Made by a program: the position numbers and the translations under genes. Under the pieces are notes generated by a model. That model did no database searches and was not told where the DNA came from. It saw only the letters and a program-made list of their open reading frames with translations. From positions 1-64,000 of the forward strand of contig NZ_JPRK01000015.1 in NCBI RefSeq assembly GCF_000832125.1: a stretch of 64,000 nucleotides of DNA. The letters run 5' to 3'. This document shows positions 1-8,300 of this stretch, piece by piece. The stretch is from Flavobacterium hibernum. Lineage in GTDB: Bacteria; Bacteroidota; Bacteroidia; Flavobacteriales; Flavobacteriaceae. The stretch's first letter is position 1; every line of letters starts with the position of its first letter.

Positions 1-16
1 GCTCTATTTAGTTGAA

Positions 17-271
17 CTATGCATTTGACCCATTTATTAATTTTTCAACTCTAACCCTACTTTTCCATTTCTTCACTTCTAATTCACGTTTATAAGCCAG
101 TGATTTGGTTTCAAATTCTTCAAAATAAATTACAATCCAATCCTTTGCTTTACCAGTGAATCCAGAATGATTTGATAGATGCTTACGTAATCGTTCTTGT
201 AAACTTTCGGATGTATGACCAACATAATATTGATTTAATAAATTTGAATAAAGAATATAGAAAAAACTCAT
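17..271 (-). CDS. GIY-YIG nuclease-fold small protein
   Basis: This 84-residue protein has the hallmarks of the minimal GIY-YIG fold. It has an N-terminal FYILYS strand (the GIY position), a YYVGHT strand (the YIG position) about ten residues later, then LQERLRKH with the usual basic residue, and a conserved Glu near residue 65 (KRELEVKKW). Stand-alone proteins of this size are common in Flavobacteriia and are usually annotated as putative endonucleases or UvrC-like proteins; their cellular role is not known. It lies downstream of a tRNA operon on the same strand, separated by a strong hairpin terminator at 297-332, so it probably has its own promoter. Fold assignment is fairly secure; nuclease activity is inference. 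Confidence 0.8.
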   Translation of the reverse strand: MSFFYILYSNLLNQYYVGHTSESLQERLRKHLSNHSGFTGKAKDWIVIYFEEFETKSLAYKRELEVKKWKSRVRVEKLINGSNA

Positions 272-296
272 ATCATTTTTTGTCTAAATTTTAAAC

Positions 297-332
297 AAAA
301 AAAGCCACTCTATTTGAGTGGCTTTTTTTTTT
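297..332 (-). terminator. Intrinsic terminator of the tRNA operon
   Basis: A 7-bp perfect stem (GCCACTC/GAGTGGC) with a 5-nt loop is flanked by an A-tract and a T-tract, so it can act in both directions. It lies directly 3' of the distal tRNA-Arg gene on the minus strand. A slightly degraded copy lies 3' of the other tRNA-Arg gene at 674-704. Confidence 0.8.
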
Positions 333-336
333 GTAG

Positions 337-410
<74 letters not shown>

Positions 411-637
411 ATTTATTTTCTTTACTAACCTTCTGATCGTCCCGATTGGAAATCGGAATGCTCTATCCAGCTGAGCTATGCGTCCATTTATTTTCTTTAC
501 TAAACCTTCTGATCGTCCCGATTGAAAATCGGGATGCTCTATCCAGCTGAGCTATGCGTCCATTCATTTTCTTTACTAAACCTTCTGATCGTCCCGATTG
601 AAAATCGGGATGCTCTATCCAGCTGAGCTATGCATCC
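411..637 (-). repeat. Three tandem tRNA-Arg-like 5'-half units
   Basis: Three head-to-tail units with a 75-76 bp period have 5' ends at 485, 561 and 637 on the minus strand. Each begins with the same acceptor 5' strand and D-arm as the flanking tRNA-Arg genes (the first unit in transcription order has a one-base change, GGATGCA). Each then switches to a different anticodon-like arm: CCCGA-TTTTCAA-TCGGG in two copies, and TCCGA-TTTCCAA-TCGGG in the copy nearest the distal tRNA-Arg. The 3' half is degenerate: the T-loop becomes TTTAGTA, and there is no 3' T-stem or 3' acceptor strand. The units cannot form a complete tRNA. They lie inside the tRNA operon and would be co-transcribed with it. Whether they are remnants of unequal recombination or a functional RNA is unknown. 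Confidence 0.85.
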
Positions 638-673
638 ATTTATTTTACTGTAACTAGACCTCGTTAATTAAAA

Positions 674-704
674 CAAAAAAGCCACTCTATTTGAATGGCT
701 TCTT
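674..704 (-). terminator. Weakened hairpin copy after proximal tRNA-Arg
   Basis: The hairpin GCCATTC/GAGTGGC on the minus strand contains one G-T wobble and is followed by TTTTTTG. It is a near copy of the terminator at 297-332, which suggests that the tRNA-Arg gene and its terminator were duplicated as a block. It may leak and allow transcription into the tRNA-like array. Confidence 0.55.
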
Positions 705-707
705 ATG

Positions 708-781
<74 letters not shown>

Positions 782-813
782 ATTTGTTTTAAAACTTTAT
801 GGCAAAGTTTTCG

Positions 814-888
814 TCGGGGTGGCAGGATTCGAACCTGCGGCCTCCTGCTCCCAAAGCAGGCGCGATAACCGGGCTACGCTACACCCCG
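814..888 (-). tRNA. tRNA-Pro (TGG)
   Basis: The minus-strand cloverleaf has acceptor CGGGGTG/CACCCCG and discriminator A. The anticodon loop is TTTGGGA within stem CCTGC/GCAGG, giving anticodon TGG for proline, and the T-arm is GCAGG-TTCGAAT-CCTGC. It lies 16 bp downstream of tRNA-Ser, so the two are probably processed from one transcript. Confidence 0.95.
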
Positions 889-904
889 AGGCAAAATTAT
901 TAAG

Positions 905-988
905 CGGAGAGACAGGGACTCGAACCCTGGCGACGGTTACCCGTCGACAGATTAGCAATCTGCTCCATTACCGCTCTGGCACCTCTCC
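905..988 (-). tRNA. tRNA-Ser (GCT)
   Basis: This is an 84-nt class II tRNA. The acceptor is GGAGAGG pairing with TCTCTCC, discriminator G as expected for serine, anticodon loop TTGCTAA (anticodon GCT, AGC/AGU codons), and a long variable arm (CGACGG...CCGTCG). It is the first gene of the minus-strand tRNA operon, directly downstream of the promoter at 1021-1051. Confidence 0.95.
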
Positions 989-1020
989 AAGCTCAAGAAA
1001 CGTGTTCTGTTTTGCGGTTG

Positions 1021-1051
1021 CAAATGTAAGACAACATTCCATATCTCACAA
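1021..1051 (-). promoter_or_regulatory. Promoter of the tRNA operon
   Basis: On the minus strand TACATTTG (1021-1028) matches the Bacteroidota -7 element TAnnTTTG, and a TTG (1049-1051) sits 20 bp upstream as the -33 element. The predicted start would fall about 25 bp upstream of tRNA-Ser. Confidence 0.6.
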
Positions 1052-1172
1052 CTATTTCAGCGCTTTTTTTCATCTTTTTTCAATCTTTTTTTTAAAACAC
1101 TTAACAATCAAACAAATAGAATTAACAAAAAATTGATATTAAATTTAAAATCCAATCGAATTGCCCCAAAAT

Positions 1173-1202
1173 TTGAATTTATTCAAATAAAGAGTAAATT
1201 TG
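1173..1202 (+). promoter_or_regulatory. Promoter of the thiolase gene
   Basis: TTG (1173-1175), a 19-bp spacer and TAAATTTG (1195-1202) fit the Bacteroidota housekeeping promoter. The start codon lies about 25 bp downstream, with no clear Shine-Dalgarno sequence. Confidence 0.6.
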
Positions 1203-1227
1203 CTTGATTAACTAATATTAACAGAAA

Positions 1228-2406
1228 ATGAACAAAAGAGTTGTTATCGTTTCTGCCGTTAGAACACCTATCGGAAGTTTCATGGGAGGTTTATCTACCG
1301 TACCCGCACCAAAATTAGGTGCTGCCGCTATAAAAGGAGCACTTCAAAAAATTAACCTTGACCCAAAATTAGTTGATGAAGTTTTCATGGGTAATGTGGT
1401 ACAAGCAGGAGTTGGACAAGCGCCAGCACGCCAAGCTGCACTTTTCGCAGGTCTATCTGAAGAAGTTGCTGCAACAACAGTAAACAAAGTTTGTGCTTCA
1501 GGAATGAAAGCTGTTATGTTTGCTGCTCAGGCAATCGCTTGTGGCGATGCTGAGATTGTAGTAGCCGGTGGAATGGAAAACATGAGTTTGATTCCGCACT
1601 ACGTACAAATGCGTAACGGAACTAAATTTGGTCCTGCAACTATGCTTGACGGAATGCAAAAAGATGGTTTGACAGATGCTTACGATAATAACGCAATGGG
1701 AGTTTGCGCTGACTTATGTGCATCTGAATATAACATTAGCCGTGAAGAACAAGATAATTTTGCCATTCAATCGTATGAAAGAAGTGCAAAAGCATGGGAT
1801 GCCGGAAAATTTGATAACGAAATTGTTCCTGTAGAAGTTCCACAAAGACGCGGTGAACCAATCATTGTTTCAAAAGACGAAGAATACACCAACGTTAAAC
1901 TAGATAAAATTCCTTCATTAGCAGCTGTTTTCACCAAAGACGGAACTGTTACTGCCGCAAATGCTTCAACAATTAATGATGGAGCTGCAGCTTTAGTTTT
2001 AATGTCTGAAGAAAAAGCAATCTCATTAGGATTAAAACCCCTAGCCTACATAAAAAGCTATGCAGATGCGGCGCAAGAGCCAAAATGGTTTACTACGAGT
2101 CCTGCAAAAGCACTACCAAAAGCTTTAAACAAAGCAGGAATTGCGATTGGCGATGTTGATTATTTCGAATTCAACGAAGCATTCGCCGTTGTTGGATTAG
2201 CCAATTCAAAAATCCTTGGTCTAGATAACGATAAAGTAAACGTAAATGGTGGAGCAGTTTCATTAGGTCATCCGCTTGGATGCTCGGGAGCAAGAATCAT
2301 CGTAACTTTGCTAAATGTTTTAGAACAAAATAATGCCAAAACCGGAGCTGCAGCAATTTGCAACGGTGGTGGTGGCGCATCAGCAATTGTTATCGAAAGA
2401 GCTTAA
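1228..2406 (+). CDS. Acetyl-CoA C-acetyltransferase (thiolase II)
   Basis: The 392-residue length matches biosynthetic/degradative thiolases exactly. Cys89 in the VNKVCASGMKA motif is the acyl-accepting nucleophile. The C-terminal signatures NGGAVSLGHPLGCSGAR (catalytic His) and ICNGGGGASA (second catalytic Cys) are intact, so the enzyme should be active. It would interconvert two acetyl-CoA with acetoacetyl-CoA in fatty-acid or ketone metabolism in the cytoplasm. It has its own promoter; the next gene follows after 67 bp and is unrelated. Substrate chain length cannot be told from sequence, so longer 3-ketoacyl-CoA substrates are possible. Confidence 0.93.
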   Translation: MNKRVVIVSAVRTPIGSFMGGLSTVPAPKLGAAAIKGALQKINLDPKLVDEVFMGNVVQAGVGQAPARQAALFAGLSEEVAATTVNKVCASGMKAVMFAAQAIACGDAEIVVAGGMENMSLIPHYVQMRNGTKFGPATMLDGMQKDGLTDAYDNNAMGVCADLCASEYNISREEQDNFAIQSYERSAKAWDAGKFDNEIVPVEVPQRRGEPIIVSKDEEYTNVKLDKIPSLAAVFTKDGTVTAANASTINDGAAALVLMSEEKAISLGLKPLAYIKSYADAAQEPKWFTTSPAKALPKALNKAGIAIGDVDYFEFNEAFAVVGLANSKILGLDNDKVNVNGGAVSLGHPLGCSGARIIVTLLNVLEQNNAKTGAAAICNGGGGASAIVIERA

Positions 2407-2473
2407 AAATATTACATTAGGAGTTATTTCATTTGTAAATAACTCCTAATTTACAACTTATAAATTACCCTAA

Positions 2474-3235
2474 ATGTTCGGAATTTGCAATCTAGCCATA
2501 GTACCCGTTCGATCTGAGCCAAGTGACAGAAGTGAAATCGTTACACAACTTTTGTTTGGCGAACACATCGAGATTTTAGAACGCCAAAATCAATGGGCTC
2601 GAATAAAAATACAGTACGATGACTACGAAGGTTGGGTAGATTCTAAACAATATCAGATTATTTCTGAGGCAAACTATAATCTATTAAGCAAAGAAGCGAT
2701 AATTCTTAATGCCGATTTAATCGATTATATCACCGCACCAGATAATTTATTATTACCTATTCCGCTTGGAGCTTCGTTATCATTTTTGAATAATAGCGAA
2801 ATCAACATTTCAAATTTCGATTTTGAAGGAACAAAAACTAGTGGAATAAAACCTAAAAGCGCTTTAATTAATACCGCTTTTATGTACTTAAACGCACCTT
2901 ATCTTTGGGGCGGAAAAACTCCTTTTGGTATCGATTGTTCTGGTTTCACTCAAATGGTTTACAAACTAAACGGTTACAAATTACATCGCGATGCCTCGCA
3001 ACAAGCACGTGAAGGCGAACCTTTGAGTTTTATTGAAGAAAGTGAAGTTGGAGACTTAGCCTTTTTTGATAATGATGAAGGAAACATCACTCACGTTGGT
3101 ATTATCATGGACAACAATTATATCATTCATGCAAGTGGAAAAGTCCGTATTGATCGCTTAGACCACTTAGGAATTTACAATCCTGAAACCAACAAGCATA
3201 CTCATAAATTGCGCGTAATCAAGAAGATTATTTAA
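2474..3235 (+). CDS. SH3 plus NlpC/P60 cell-wall peptidase
   Basis: This 253-residue protein has an N-terminal bacterial SH3-like region (about residues 5-65, with the GEHIEILE and WVDSKQY strands). A C-terminal NlpC/P60 domain spans about residues 130-250. The catalytic Cys is residue 155 in GIDCSGFTQ, and the His is in ITHVGIIMD followed by YIIHASGKVRID. The family (C40) cleaves gamma-D-Glu-diaminopimelate bonds in peptidoglycan stem peptides. No signal peptide is obvious at this start, as in cytoplasmic YkfC-like enzymes that recycle murein peptides; a secreted role would need another export route. It is monocistronic or weakly coupled to the thiolase gene. Confidence 0.88.
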   Translation: MFGICNLAIVPVRSEPSDRSEIVTQLLFGEHIEILERQNQWARIKIQYDDYEGWVDSKQYQIISEANYNLLSKEAIILNADLIDYITAPDNLLLPIPLGASLSFLNNSEINISNFDFEGTKTSGIKPKSALINTAFMYLNAPYLWGGKTPFGIDCSGFTQMVYKLNGYKLHRDASQQAREGEPLSFIEESEVGDLAFFDNDEGNITHVGIIMDNNYIIHASGKVRIDRLDHLGIYNPETNKHTHKLRVIKKII

Positions 3236-3303
3236 ACACAAATTAAAAATCCTTTTAATCTGCGTAATCTGTGGCTAAAAAATTCGTGCAAATTCGTGCG
3301 CCA
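3236..3303. repeat. AATCTGTGGC/AATTCGTG dispersed repeat
   Basis: This short stretch contains TAATCTGTGGC and two AAATTCGTGC units. Related stretches occur at 7081-7262, 8411-8450, 9838-9898, 15036-15102 and 33990-34085, always between genes. It is a degenerate intergenic repeat family with no coding capacity. Confidence 0.6.
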
Positions 3304-3306
3304 TTA

Positions 3307-4152
3307 TTACGCACTTATACGAATCACTTTTCTAAACTCTGAAGGGCTATTGCCTCTTTGTTTTTTAAAGAATTTATTAAAGTGACTTTCATCGGTAAAA
3401 CCAAATTCATATGCAATTTCGTTAATACGCTTATCGCTGAATTGCAAACGGTGTTCAATCAATTTCGTTTTATAATTACTAATATATTGCTGCATCGTTT
3501 CATTGGCATGTTTCTTAAAATAACGTCCTAAATACGTATTCGAAATCCCAAAATAATCACTAATAGATTCTGCTTTTATCTTTTCAGGATAATAGATATT
3601 ATTCTGAATATATTGCAAAATATCCATCGCTTTAGCCTCACAACCAATATTCACTTGTTCTGGTAAATACTTCGCAATATTTCTTGCCACAATAATAATC
3701 AAGGTGTTTACCAATTGCTGAATCAATTCTTGATTGTAAACATCTTTATCCTGATGTTCACGACAAATAGCCTCAATCATTACCTTAACCAAACATTTAT
3801 CAGAATCATTTTTTAAAATACAACCTGGCTGATGATTTGCATTTTGCAGAATATATTCTAAACGCTGAATATTCTCATTCTGTAAACTTGAATTTTTCAA
3901 ATAAATATCATTGAACCTCAAAAAGAAAAACTTCGTTTTAGTCTCAATTGTAAAATTATGACAATCTTCTGGCGTCAATAAAAACATATGCCCGGCATCA
4001 TATTCAAAAATATTTTTGTTGATGCATTGCGAACCTGTTCCCTCTAAAATATAGACTAATTCGAAGAAATTATGACGATCCCCAACATCCGGATATTCAT
4101 CCAGAGTTTCAAAAGAAACCATAAAAGGCTCGTATAAATTTTCTTTTTTCAT
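3307..4152 (-). CDS. AraC-family transcriptional regulator
   Basis: This protein of about 281 residues has an N-terminal cupin-like sensing domain (HNFFELVYILEGTGSQ, then DAGHMFLLTPEDCH). A C-terminal AraC double helix-turn-helix follows, with YFGISNTYLGRYFKKH and the signature INEIAYEFGFTDESHFNKFFKK. The reading frame is open to 4215. I choose the internal ATG at 4152 because two minus-strand -7 boxes (TAAATTTG at 4176-4183 and TATATTTG at 4195-4202) lie inside the longer version, which would make it untranscribed. It diverges from the aldo/keto reductase-MdaB-YgiN operon and is its likely regulator (inference). The ligand is unknown. Confidence 0.88.
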   Translation of the reverse strand: MKKENLYEPFMVSFETLDEYPDVGDRHNFFELVYILEGTGSQCINKNIFEYDAGHMFLLTPEDCHNFTIETKTKFFFLRFNDIYLKNSSLQNENIQRLEYILQNANHQPGCILKNDSDKCLVKVMIEAICREHQDKDVYNQELIQQLVNTLIIIVARNIAKYLPEQVNIGCEAKAMDILQYIQNNIYYPEKIKAESISDYFGISNTYLGRYFKKHANETMQQYISNYKTKLIEHRLQFSDKRINEIAYEFGFTDESHFNKFFKKQRGNSPSEFRKVIRISA

Positions 4153-4229
4153 AATGATTTCTATTAATTCGGCTACAAATTTACATAAAAAAGACAAATA
4201 TATACAACTTAACACTCTTAAAAATGGTA

Positions 4230-4237
4230 TAATTTTG
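4230..4237 (+). promoter_or_regulatory. -7 element of the redox operon
   Basis: TAATTTTG matches TAnnTTTG and lies 33 bp before the aldo/keto reductase start codon. No TTG is seen at the -33 distance, which fits a promoter needing an activator such as the divergent AraC protein. Confidence 0.45.
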
Positions 4238-4270
4238 TCAAAAAATTTTTAAGCAATAAAATATAAGATC

Positions 4271-5257
4271 ATGGAATATAGAAAATTAGGCAATACTGAA
4301 CTTGAATTATCAACTATTACATACGGTGCATTTGCAATTGGCGGAAACATGTGGGGCGGAAACGAAAAAGCAGATTCAATTGCTTCGATTCACGCTTCGA
4401 TCGATCACGGCGTTACCACAATTGACACCGCTCCTTTCTACGGATTTGGCTTAAGCGAAGAAATGATTGGCGAAGCTTTAAAAACCCAAGATCGTTCAAA
4501 AGTACAGTTGCTAACTAAATTTGGTTTAGTTTGGGACGGAAGTAACAATGGAAAGGGAGATTTCTTTTTTGATGCTGATGACAACGGTAAAAAAGTTCCT
4601 GTCTATAAATATTCATCAAAAGAAAGTGTAATTAAAGAAATCGAAGAAAGCTTAAAACGTCTTAAAACTGATTATATCGACTTATTACAAATTCACTGGC
4701 CAGATTCTACAACGCCAATTAACGAAACAATGGAGGCCGTTGAAACTTTAATTCAACAAGGAAAAATTAGAGCTTTTGGAGTAAGTAATTATAGCATTCC
4801 ACAAATTCAGGAAGCCCAAAAAACAATTCAAATAGCTTCAAATCAAGTCGCTTACAGTATGCTAAACCGTAAAATTGAAACCGATCTTATTCCATTTACA
4901 GCTGAAGAAAACATCGGAATCATTGCTTACAGCCCCATGGAACGCGGTTTGCTAACCGGAAAATATTTCACCGATAGCAAACTAAAAGAAAACGACCATA
5001 GAAACGGATATTTTGGTCAGTTTGATCTTCAAAAAGTAAAAACTTTGGTCGAAGAATTGAGTTCACTGGCAAACGCAAAACACATTTCGATTTCACAATT
5101 GGTTTTACGCTGGACCACTTTACAAAAAGGAATCGCAATTGTTTTAGCTGGAGCAAGAAATGCTGAACAAGCCATTTCAAACGCAAAAACAATGGATTTT
5201 GATTTATCAGTTTCTGAATTGGATTTTATCAATCAGGCAATTTCAAAATTAAAATAA
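4271..5257 (+). CDS. Aldo/keto reductase
   Basis: The 328-residue TIM-barrel NAD(P)H oxidoreductase has the full catalytic tetrad: Asp and Tyr in IDTAPFYGFGLSE, Lys in LLTKFGL and His in LQIHWPD. The cofactor region near GARNAEQAISNAKTM is also present. It resembles YajO/YdjG or L-glyceraldehyde-3-phosphate-reductase-like members that reduce aldehydes. It is the first gene of a plus-strand cluster with an MdaB-type quinone reductase and a YgiN-type monooxygenase. That setting suggests detoxification of reactive carbonyls or quinones under AraC control (inference). The exact substrate cannot be assigned. Confidence 0.9.
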   Translation: MEYRKLGNTELELSTITYGAFAIGGNMWGGNEKADSIASIHASIDHGVTTIDTAPFYGFGLSEEMIGEALKTQDRSKVQLLTKFGLVWDGSNNGKGDFFFDADDNGKKVPVYKYSSKESVIKEIEESLKRLKTDYIDLLQIHWPDSTTPINETMEAVETLIQQGKIRAFGVSNYSIPQIQEAQKTIQIASNQVAYSMLNRKIETDLIPFTAEENIGIIAYSPMERGLLTGKYFTDSKLKENDHRNGYFGQFDLQKVKTLVEELSSLANAKHISISQLVLRWTTLQKGIAIVLAGARNAEQAISNAKTMDFDLSVSELDFINQAISKLK

Positions 5258-5269
5258 GAATAATAATTT

Positions 5270-5360
5270 AGGTGTGCCCCTTTGGGTCGGGCTTTCGGCT
5301 ATATCTTTTGTTTCGTTCCACTTCACAAAAGGATACCGCCTCTATCCCTCACACAAAATC
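5270..5360. repeat. Probable dispersed repeat fragment
   Basis: This GC-richer stretch (GTGCCCCTTTGGGTCGGG, then TTTCGGCTATATC and CTATCCCTCACAC) does not look coding, although a frame is open through it. It resembles a repeat seen between genes in many Bacteroidota (recalled, not searched). It separates the aldo/keto reductase from the MdaB-like gene and contains the false upstream start at 5272. Confidence 0.4.
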
Positions 5361-5385
5361 ACGAATACATAAGAACATTACAGTT

Positions 5386-5988
5386 ATGAAAAAAATATTT
5401 ATTATCAACGGAAGTCAAAACTTCGCACATTCGGGCGGAAAATTCAACGAAACCGTTACAGATTGGACTTTAGAATATCTAAAAAGTAAAAATTACGAAA
5501 TTAAAACCACAGATATCAAACAAGATTTTGATCTCGAAGAAGAAGTCGAAAAATTTGCTTGGGCAGATGTAGTTGTTTACCACACACCAGTTTGGTGGTT
5601 TCAATTACCAAATCTTTTCAAAAAATATATCGACGACGTTTTTACTGCCGGACACAACAAAGGAATTTACAAAAGCGACGGAAGATCCAGAACAAATCCA
5701 GATATTAATTACGGAACTGGTGGACAATTGCACGGACGTAAATATATGTTAACCACAAGCTGGAATGCTCCTGCAACTGCTTTTACGCTTCCTGGAGAAT
5801 TCTTTGAAGAAACATCTGTAGATGATGGCGCTATGTTTGGCTTTCATAAAATGAATAAATTTGTTGGAATGGAAAAACTAGACGGATTTCATTTTCATGA
5901 TGTCGAAAAAGGTGCTACTGCAGAAAATATTAGTATCTTTAAATATGAATACACCAATCATTTAGAACAAATTTTTAAAAACCTATAA
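5386..5988 (+). CDS. MdaB-type NAD(P)H quinone reductase
   Basis: This 200-residue flavodoxin-like protein begins MKKIFIINGSQNF. It has the FMN/FAD loop near residue 10-20 (SGGKFNETV), VVYHTPVWWFQLPNLFKKYID, and the GGQLHGRKYMLTTSWNAP segment of the MdaB/Kef-regulator family. The frame is open from 5272, but the extra N-terminus is low-quality repeat-derived sequence, so I take the ATG at 5386. The following gene is a YgiN-type monooxygenase starting 3 bp after the stop. In E. coli, mdaB and ygiN are also neighbours, and the pair is thought to cycle quinones between oxidised and reduced forms. Confidence 0.85.
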   Translation: MKKIFIINGSQNFAHSGGKFNETVTDWTLEYLKSKNYEIKTTDIKQDFDLEEEVEKFAWADVVVYHTPVWWFQLPNLFKKYIDDVFTAGHNKGIYKSDGRSRTNPDINYGTGGQLHGRKYMLTTSWNAPATAFTLPGEFFEETSVDDGAMFGFHKMNKFVGMEKLDGFHFHDVEKGATAENISIFKYEYTNHLEQIFKNL

Positions 5989-5990
5989 TT

Positions 5991-6269
5991 ATGATTTCAA
6001 TTACAGCAATCCTAAAAAGTAAAAAAGAAAACATAGAACAAATACAATCACTGCTAAACCATTTGGTTACCGAAACCAGAAAAGAAGCTGCGTGCGCGCG
6101 TTACGATCTTCACAACTCCGAAAATGTATTTATTATTTGGGAAGAATGGAAAGATCAAGAAGGTTTAGACATTCATAATAACCAATCGCACTTAAAAGAT
6201 TTTATTGCTAAAAGCGAATCTTTAGTAGCTGCACCAATTCAGGTTTATAAAACAGTACAGATATTGTAA
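5991..6269 (+). CDS. YgiN-type quinol monooxygenase (ABM domain)
   Basis: The 92-residue antibiotic-biosynthesis-monooxygenase (ABM) protein forms a single ferredoxin-like dimeric alpha-beta barrel unit. It shows ISITAILKSK at the N-terminus, ARYDLHNSENVFIIWEEWKD in the middle and the HNNQSHLKDF helix. ABM proteins oxidise quinols or similar aromatics without a metal or flavin. It starts 3 bp after the mdaB-like stop codon, so the two are translationally coupled. Function is inferred from family and from the conserved mdaB-ygiN pairing. Confidence 0.85.
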   Translation: MISITAILKSKKENIEQIQSLLNHLVTETRKEAACARYDLHNSENVFIIWEEWKDQEGLDIHNNQSHLKDFIAKSESLVAAPIQVYKTVQIL

Positions 6270-6355
6270 TTTTATTTTGCCAGCAATTCCACAAATTAAT
6301 ATTTCTATAAAAATAGATTAGTGTTAATTTATGGAATTGGCTGCAAACTTTTTTA

Positions 6356-7063
6356 CTATTTTATCCCGCCAAAAGCACCGAAACACATGTTTTTATGCAA
6401 TATTTCAACGCTTTTGAAACCAACTTTCTTCATTAAATCCAACTGATAATTCATCGATCTAGGTGTATCCTCTTTTGCAATATAATCAAACACTTTTTCA
6501 CGATACTCTGCACCACCAATACTTTCTAGATACTCACCATATATTTGCCACGTATAATCGTTAAGTAAATCAGTATCCTGCGTAATCAAATCCGAAATCA
6601 TAAAACATCCACCCGGTTTTAATAACTTAAATATTTTAGCAAAAGTCGTTTCCCAATCTTCATCGTCTCGCAAATGATGCAAAACTGCTCCAGCCAAAAT
6701 AATATCAAAATGATTTTCCGGCAATTCAACTTCTCGAATATCTCCCTGCTTTACCTCTACTTTTCCATTTGTTTCTATCGAAACTCTCTCAAAAGCTCTA
6801 TCTAACATTGGCAAGCTCAAATCGACCAAAGTACAATTCAAATTTGGTACTTTAGACAACATTTTTAAAGTATAATTTCCTGCACCACAACCAATATCCA
6901 AAACATTCTCAGCATTTGGAACAATTCTTTTCGACGCTTCCGTAATTAATTCCAAAGAAATTGTCGCATCAATAGTTGCTACTTGTCCAGTTTCTAAGTT
7001 TGAAAATCGTTCGACATCATTGTCAAACCTTTCTTTAATCTCTTTAATAGTTGATTTTTTCAT
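6356..7063 (-). CDS. Class I SAM-dependent methyltransferase
   Basis: This 235-residue Rossmann-fold methyltransferase has motif I VLDIGCGAGNYTL (about residues 55-67), an acidic end of strand 2 (CTLVDLS), and motif IV DIILAGAVLHHLRD, followed by LLKPGGCFMISD. The shape is that of the Methyltransf_25/UbiE-like group acting on small molecules. It stands alone on the minus strand between repeat-rich spacers; no neighbour indicates a substrate. Confidence 0.85.
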   Translation of the reverse strand: MKKSTIKEIKERFDNDVERFSNLETGQVATIDATISLELITEASKRIVPNAENVLDIGCGAGNYTLKMLSKVPNLNCTLVDLSLPMLDRAFERVSIETNGKVEVKQGDIREVELPENHFDIILAGAVLHHLRDDEDWETTFAKIFKLLKPGGCFMISDLITQDTDLLNDYTWQIYGEYLESIGGAEYREKVFDYIAKEDTPRSMNYQLDLMKKVGFKSVEILHKNMCFGAFGGIK

Positions 7064-7080
7064 AGTTTTTTGTTTTTATT

Positions 7081-7262
7081 TACCCACGGATCTTAACGTA
7101 TTGAACGGGTTTGCACTGATTTTTTGCCACAGATTAAAATGATTCAAATGATTTTAAAACTACAGAAATCTATGAAAATCCTTTAATCTGTGGCATAACT
7201 TTTTAACTCACAAAAAAAAAACCGCTTAAACCAGTTTAAATCCGTAAAATCTGCGGCCATTT
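7081..7262. repeat. AATCTGTGGC-type palindromic repeat
   Basis: A perfect 13-bp inverted repeat (GCCACAGATTAAA at 7126-7138, its complement at 7182-7194) encloses about 43 bp. It is followed by a further AAATCTGCGGCC unit. It lies between divergently transcribed genes and belongs to the same dispersed family as 3236-3303. Confidence 0.6.
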
Positions 7263-7340
7263 ATTTTTTTCAAAACTAGCACTTTGATACATATCTCAAA
7301 AATACTTATTTTAGCAATTATTAATACTTAATAGGTATTT

Positions 7341-8228
7341 ATGGAATTACGTCATCTAAAATATTTTTTGGCTGTAGCCGAAGAATTAAACTTTACAAAA
7401 GCAGCCGAAAAACTCTTTATATCTCAACCGCCTTTAAGCAGGCAAATTATAGAACTCGAAGAAGAAGTTCAGGCGCGCCTATTCAACAGAAATAATAAAA
7501 AAGTAGAATTAACCGAGGCAGGAAAATATTTTGAAAAAGAAATAAAAGAACTATTTCAGAATCTCGAACGAATTACTGTAAAAACTAAAAAAATTGCCGA
7601 GAATGTTTCCGGGGAATTCAGAATCGCATATATAAGTTCAATTTACTCAAGCGTCATTTCAGAATTAATTAAATATCTAAAAGAACAATTTCCATACGTT
7701 AATTTTAAACTCTTTGAAATTTCTACAACCAAACAAATAGTAGCCTTAGAGCAAGGAAAAATAGATTTGGGCATTATTCGATCGCCCATAAAATCGCCCA
7801 AAATAAAGGCGCAATTATGGTTTCAGGATGGGTTTTCAGTTGTTTACAACAAAAACGTAATTCAAATTAATTCTGAGAAAGAAATTCCGAATCTAAAAGA
7901 CGAAACTTTTGTGTTTTTCAACAAAGACTATGCGCCGCATTATCATGAAGTTTTACTGGAACTTTGTGCTTTTTATGGCTTTACGCCAAAGGTCGTTCAT
8001 GAATCCAACAACATTAACTCTATAGTACAATTGGTTAAAAACGGATTAGGAATCTCGATTGTTCCGTCGAACATTGCTCAAAACAATCAAGATCCTGAAA
8101 TTGGTTTTATCGAATTAAAAAAAGTCAATTTGCAAACCGATGTTTCTTTAATCACCTCAAAAGAAGATGCTTCAGAAATTACTCGAGTTGCAGTCGAGTT
8201 TTTATTGAAGAAAAGTAGTTTACACTAA
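7341..8228 (+). CDS. LysR-family transcriptional regulator
   Basis: This 295-residue regulator has a canonical N-terminal winged HTH (MELRHLKYFLAVAEELNFT, KAAEKLFISQPPLSRQIIELE) and a C-terminal periplasmic-binding-like effector domain (about residues 90-290). It has no divergent target gene; the divergent methyltransferase lies beyond 277 bp of repeat DNA. The leader contains a near-palindrome, AAATACTTATT...AATAGGTATTT, ending at the start codon, a possible autoregulatory site (inference). The effector is unknown. Confidence 0.88.
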   Translation: MELRHLKYFLAVAEELNFTKAAEKLFISQPPLSRQIIELEEEVQARLFNRNNKKVELTEAGKYFEKEIKELFQNLERITVKTKKIAENVSGEFRIAYISSIYSSVISELIKYLKEQFPYVNFKLFEISTTKQIVALEQGKIDLGIIRSPIKSPKIKAQLWFQDGFSVVYNKNVIQINSEKEIPNLKDETFVFFNKDYAPHYHEVLLELCAFYGFTPKVVHESNNINSIVQLVKNGLGISIVPSNIAQNNQDPEIGFIELKKVNLQTDVSLITSKEDASEITRVAVEFLLKKSSLH

Positions 8229-8300
8229 GATTGCATAATAATTTAATCTCGCAAAGTCGCAGAGTTTTTTCTGTAACTATTTGAATTACCCTCATAGTTT

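Noticed and set aside
411..637. Tandem 76-bp units as a CRISPR array
   Set aside because: The units are contiguous, start with tRNA-Arg sequence and have no unique spacers; there are no cas genes.
5272..5385. N-terminal extension of the MdaB-like protein
   Set aside because: The extension translates repeat-like DNA and does not match the family; MKKIFIING is the normal start.
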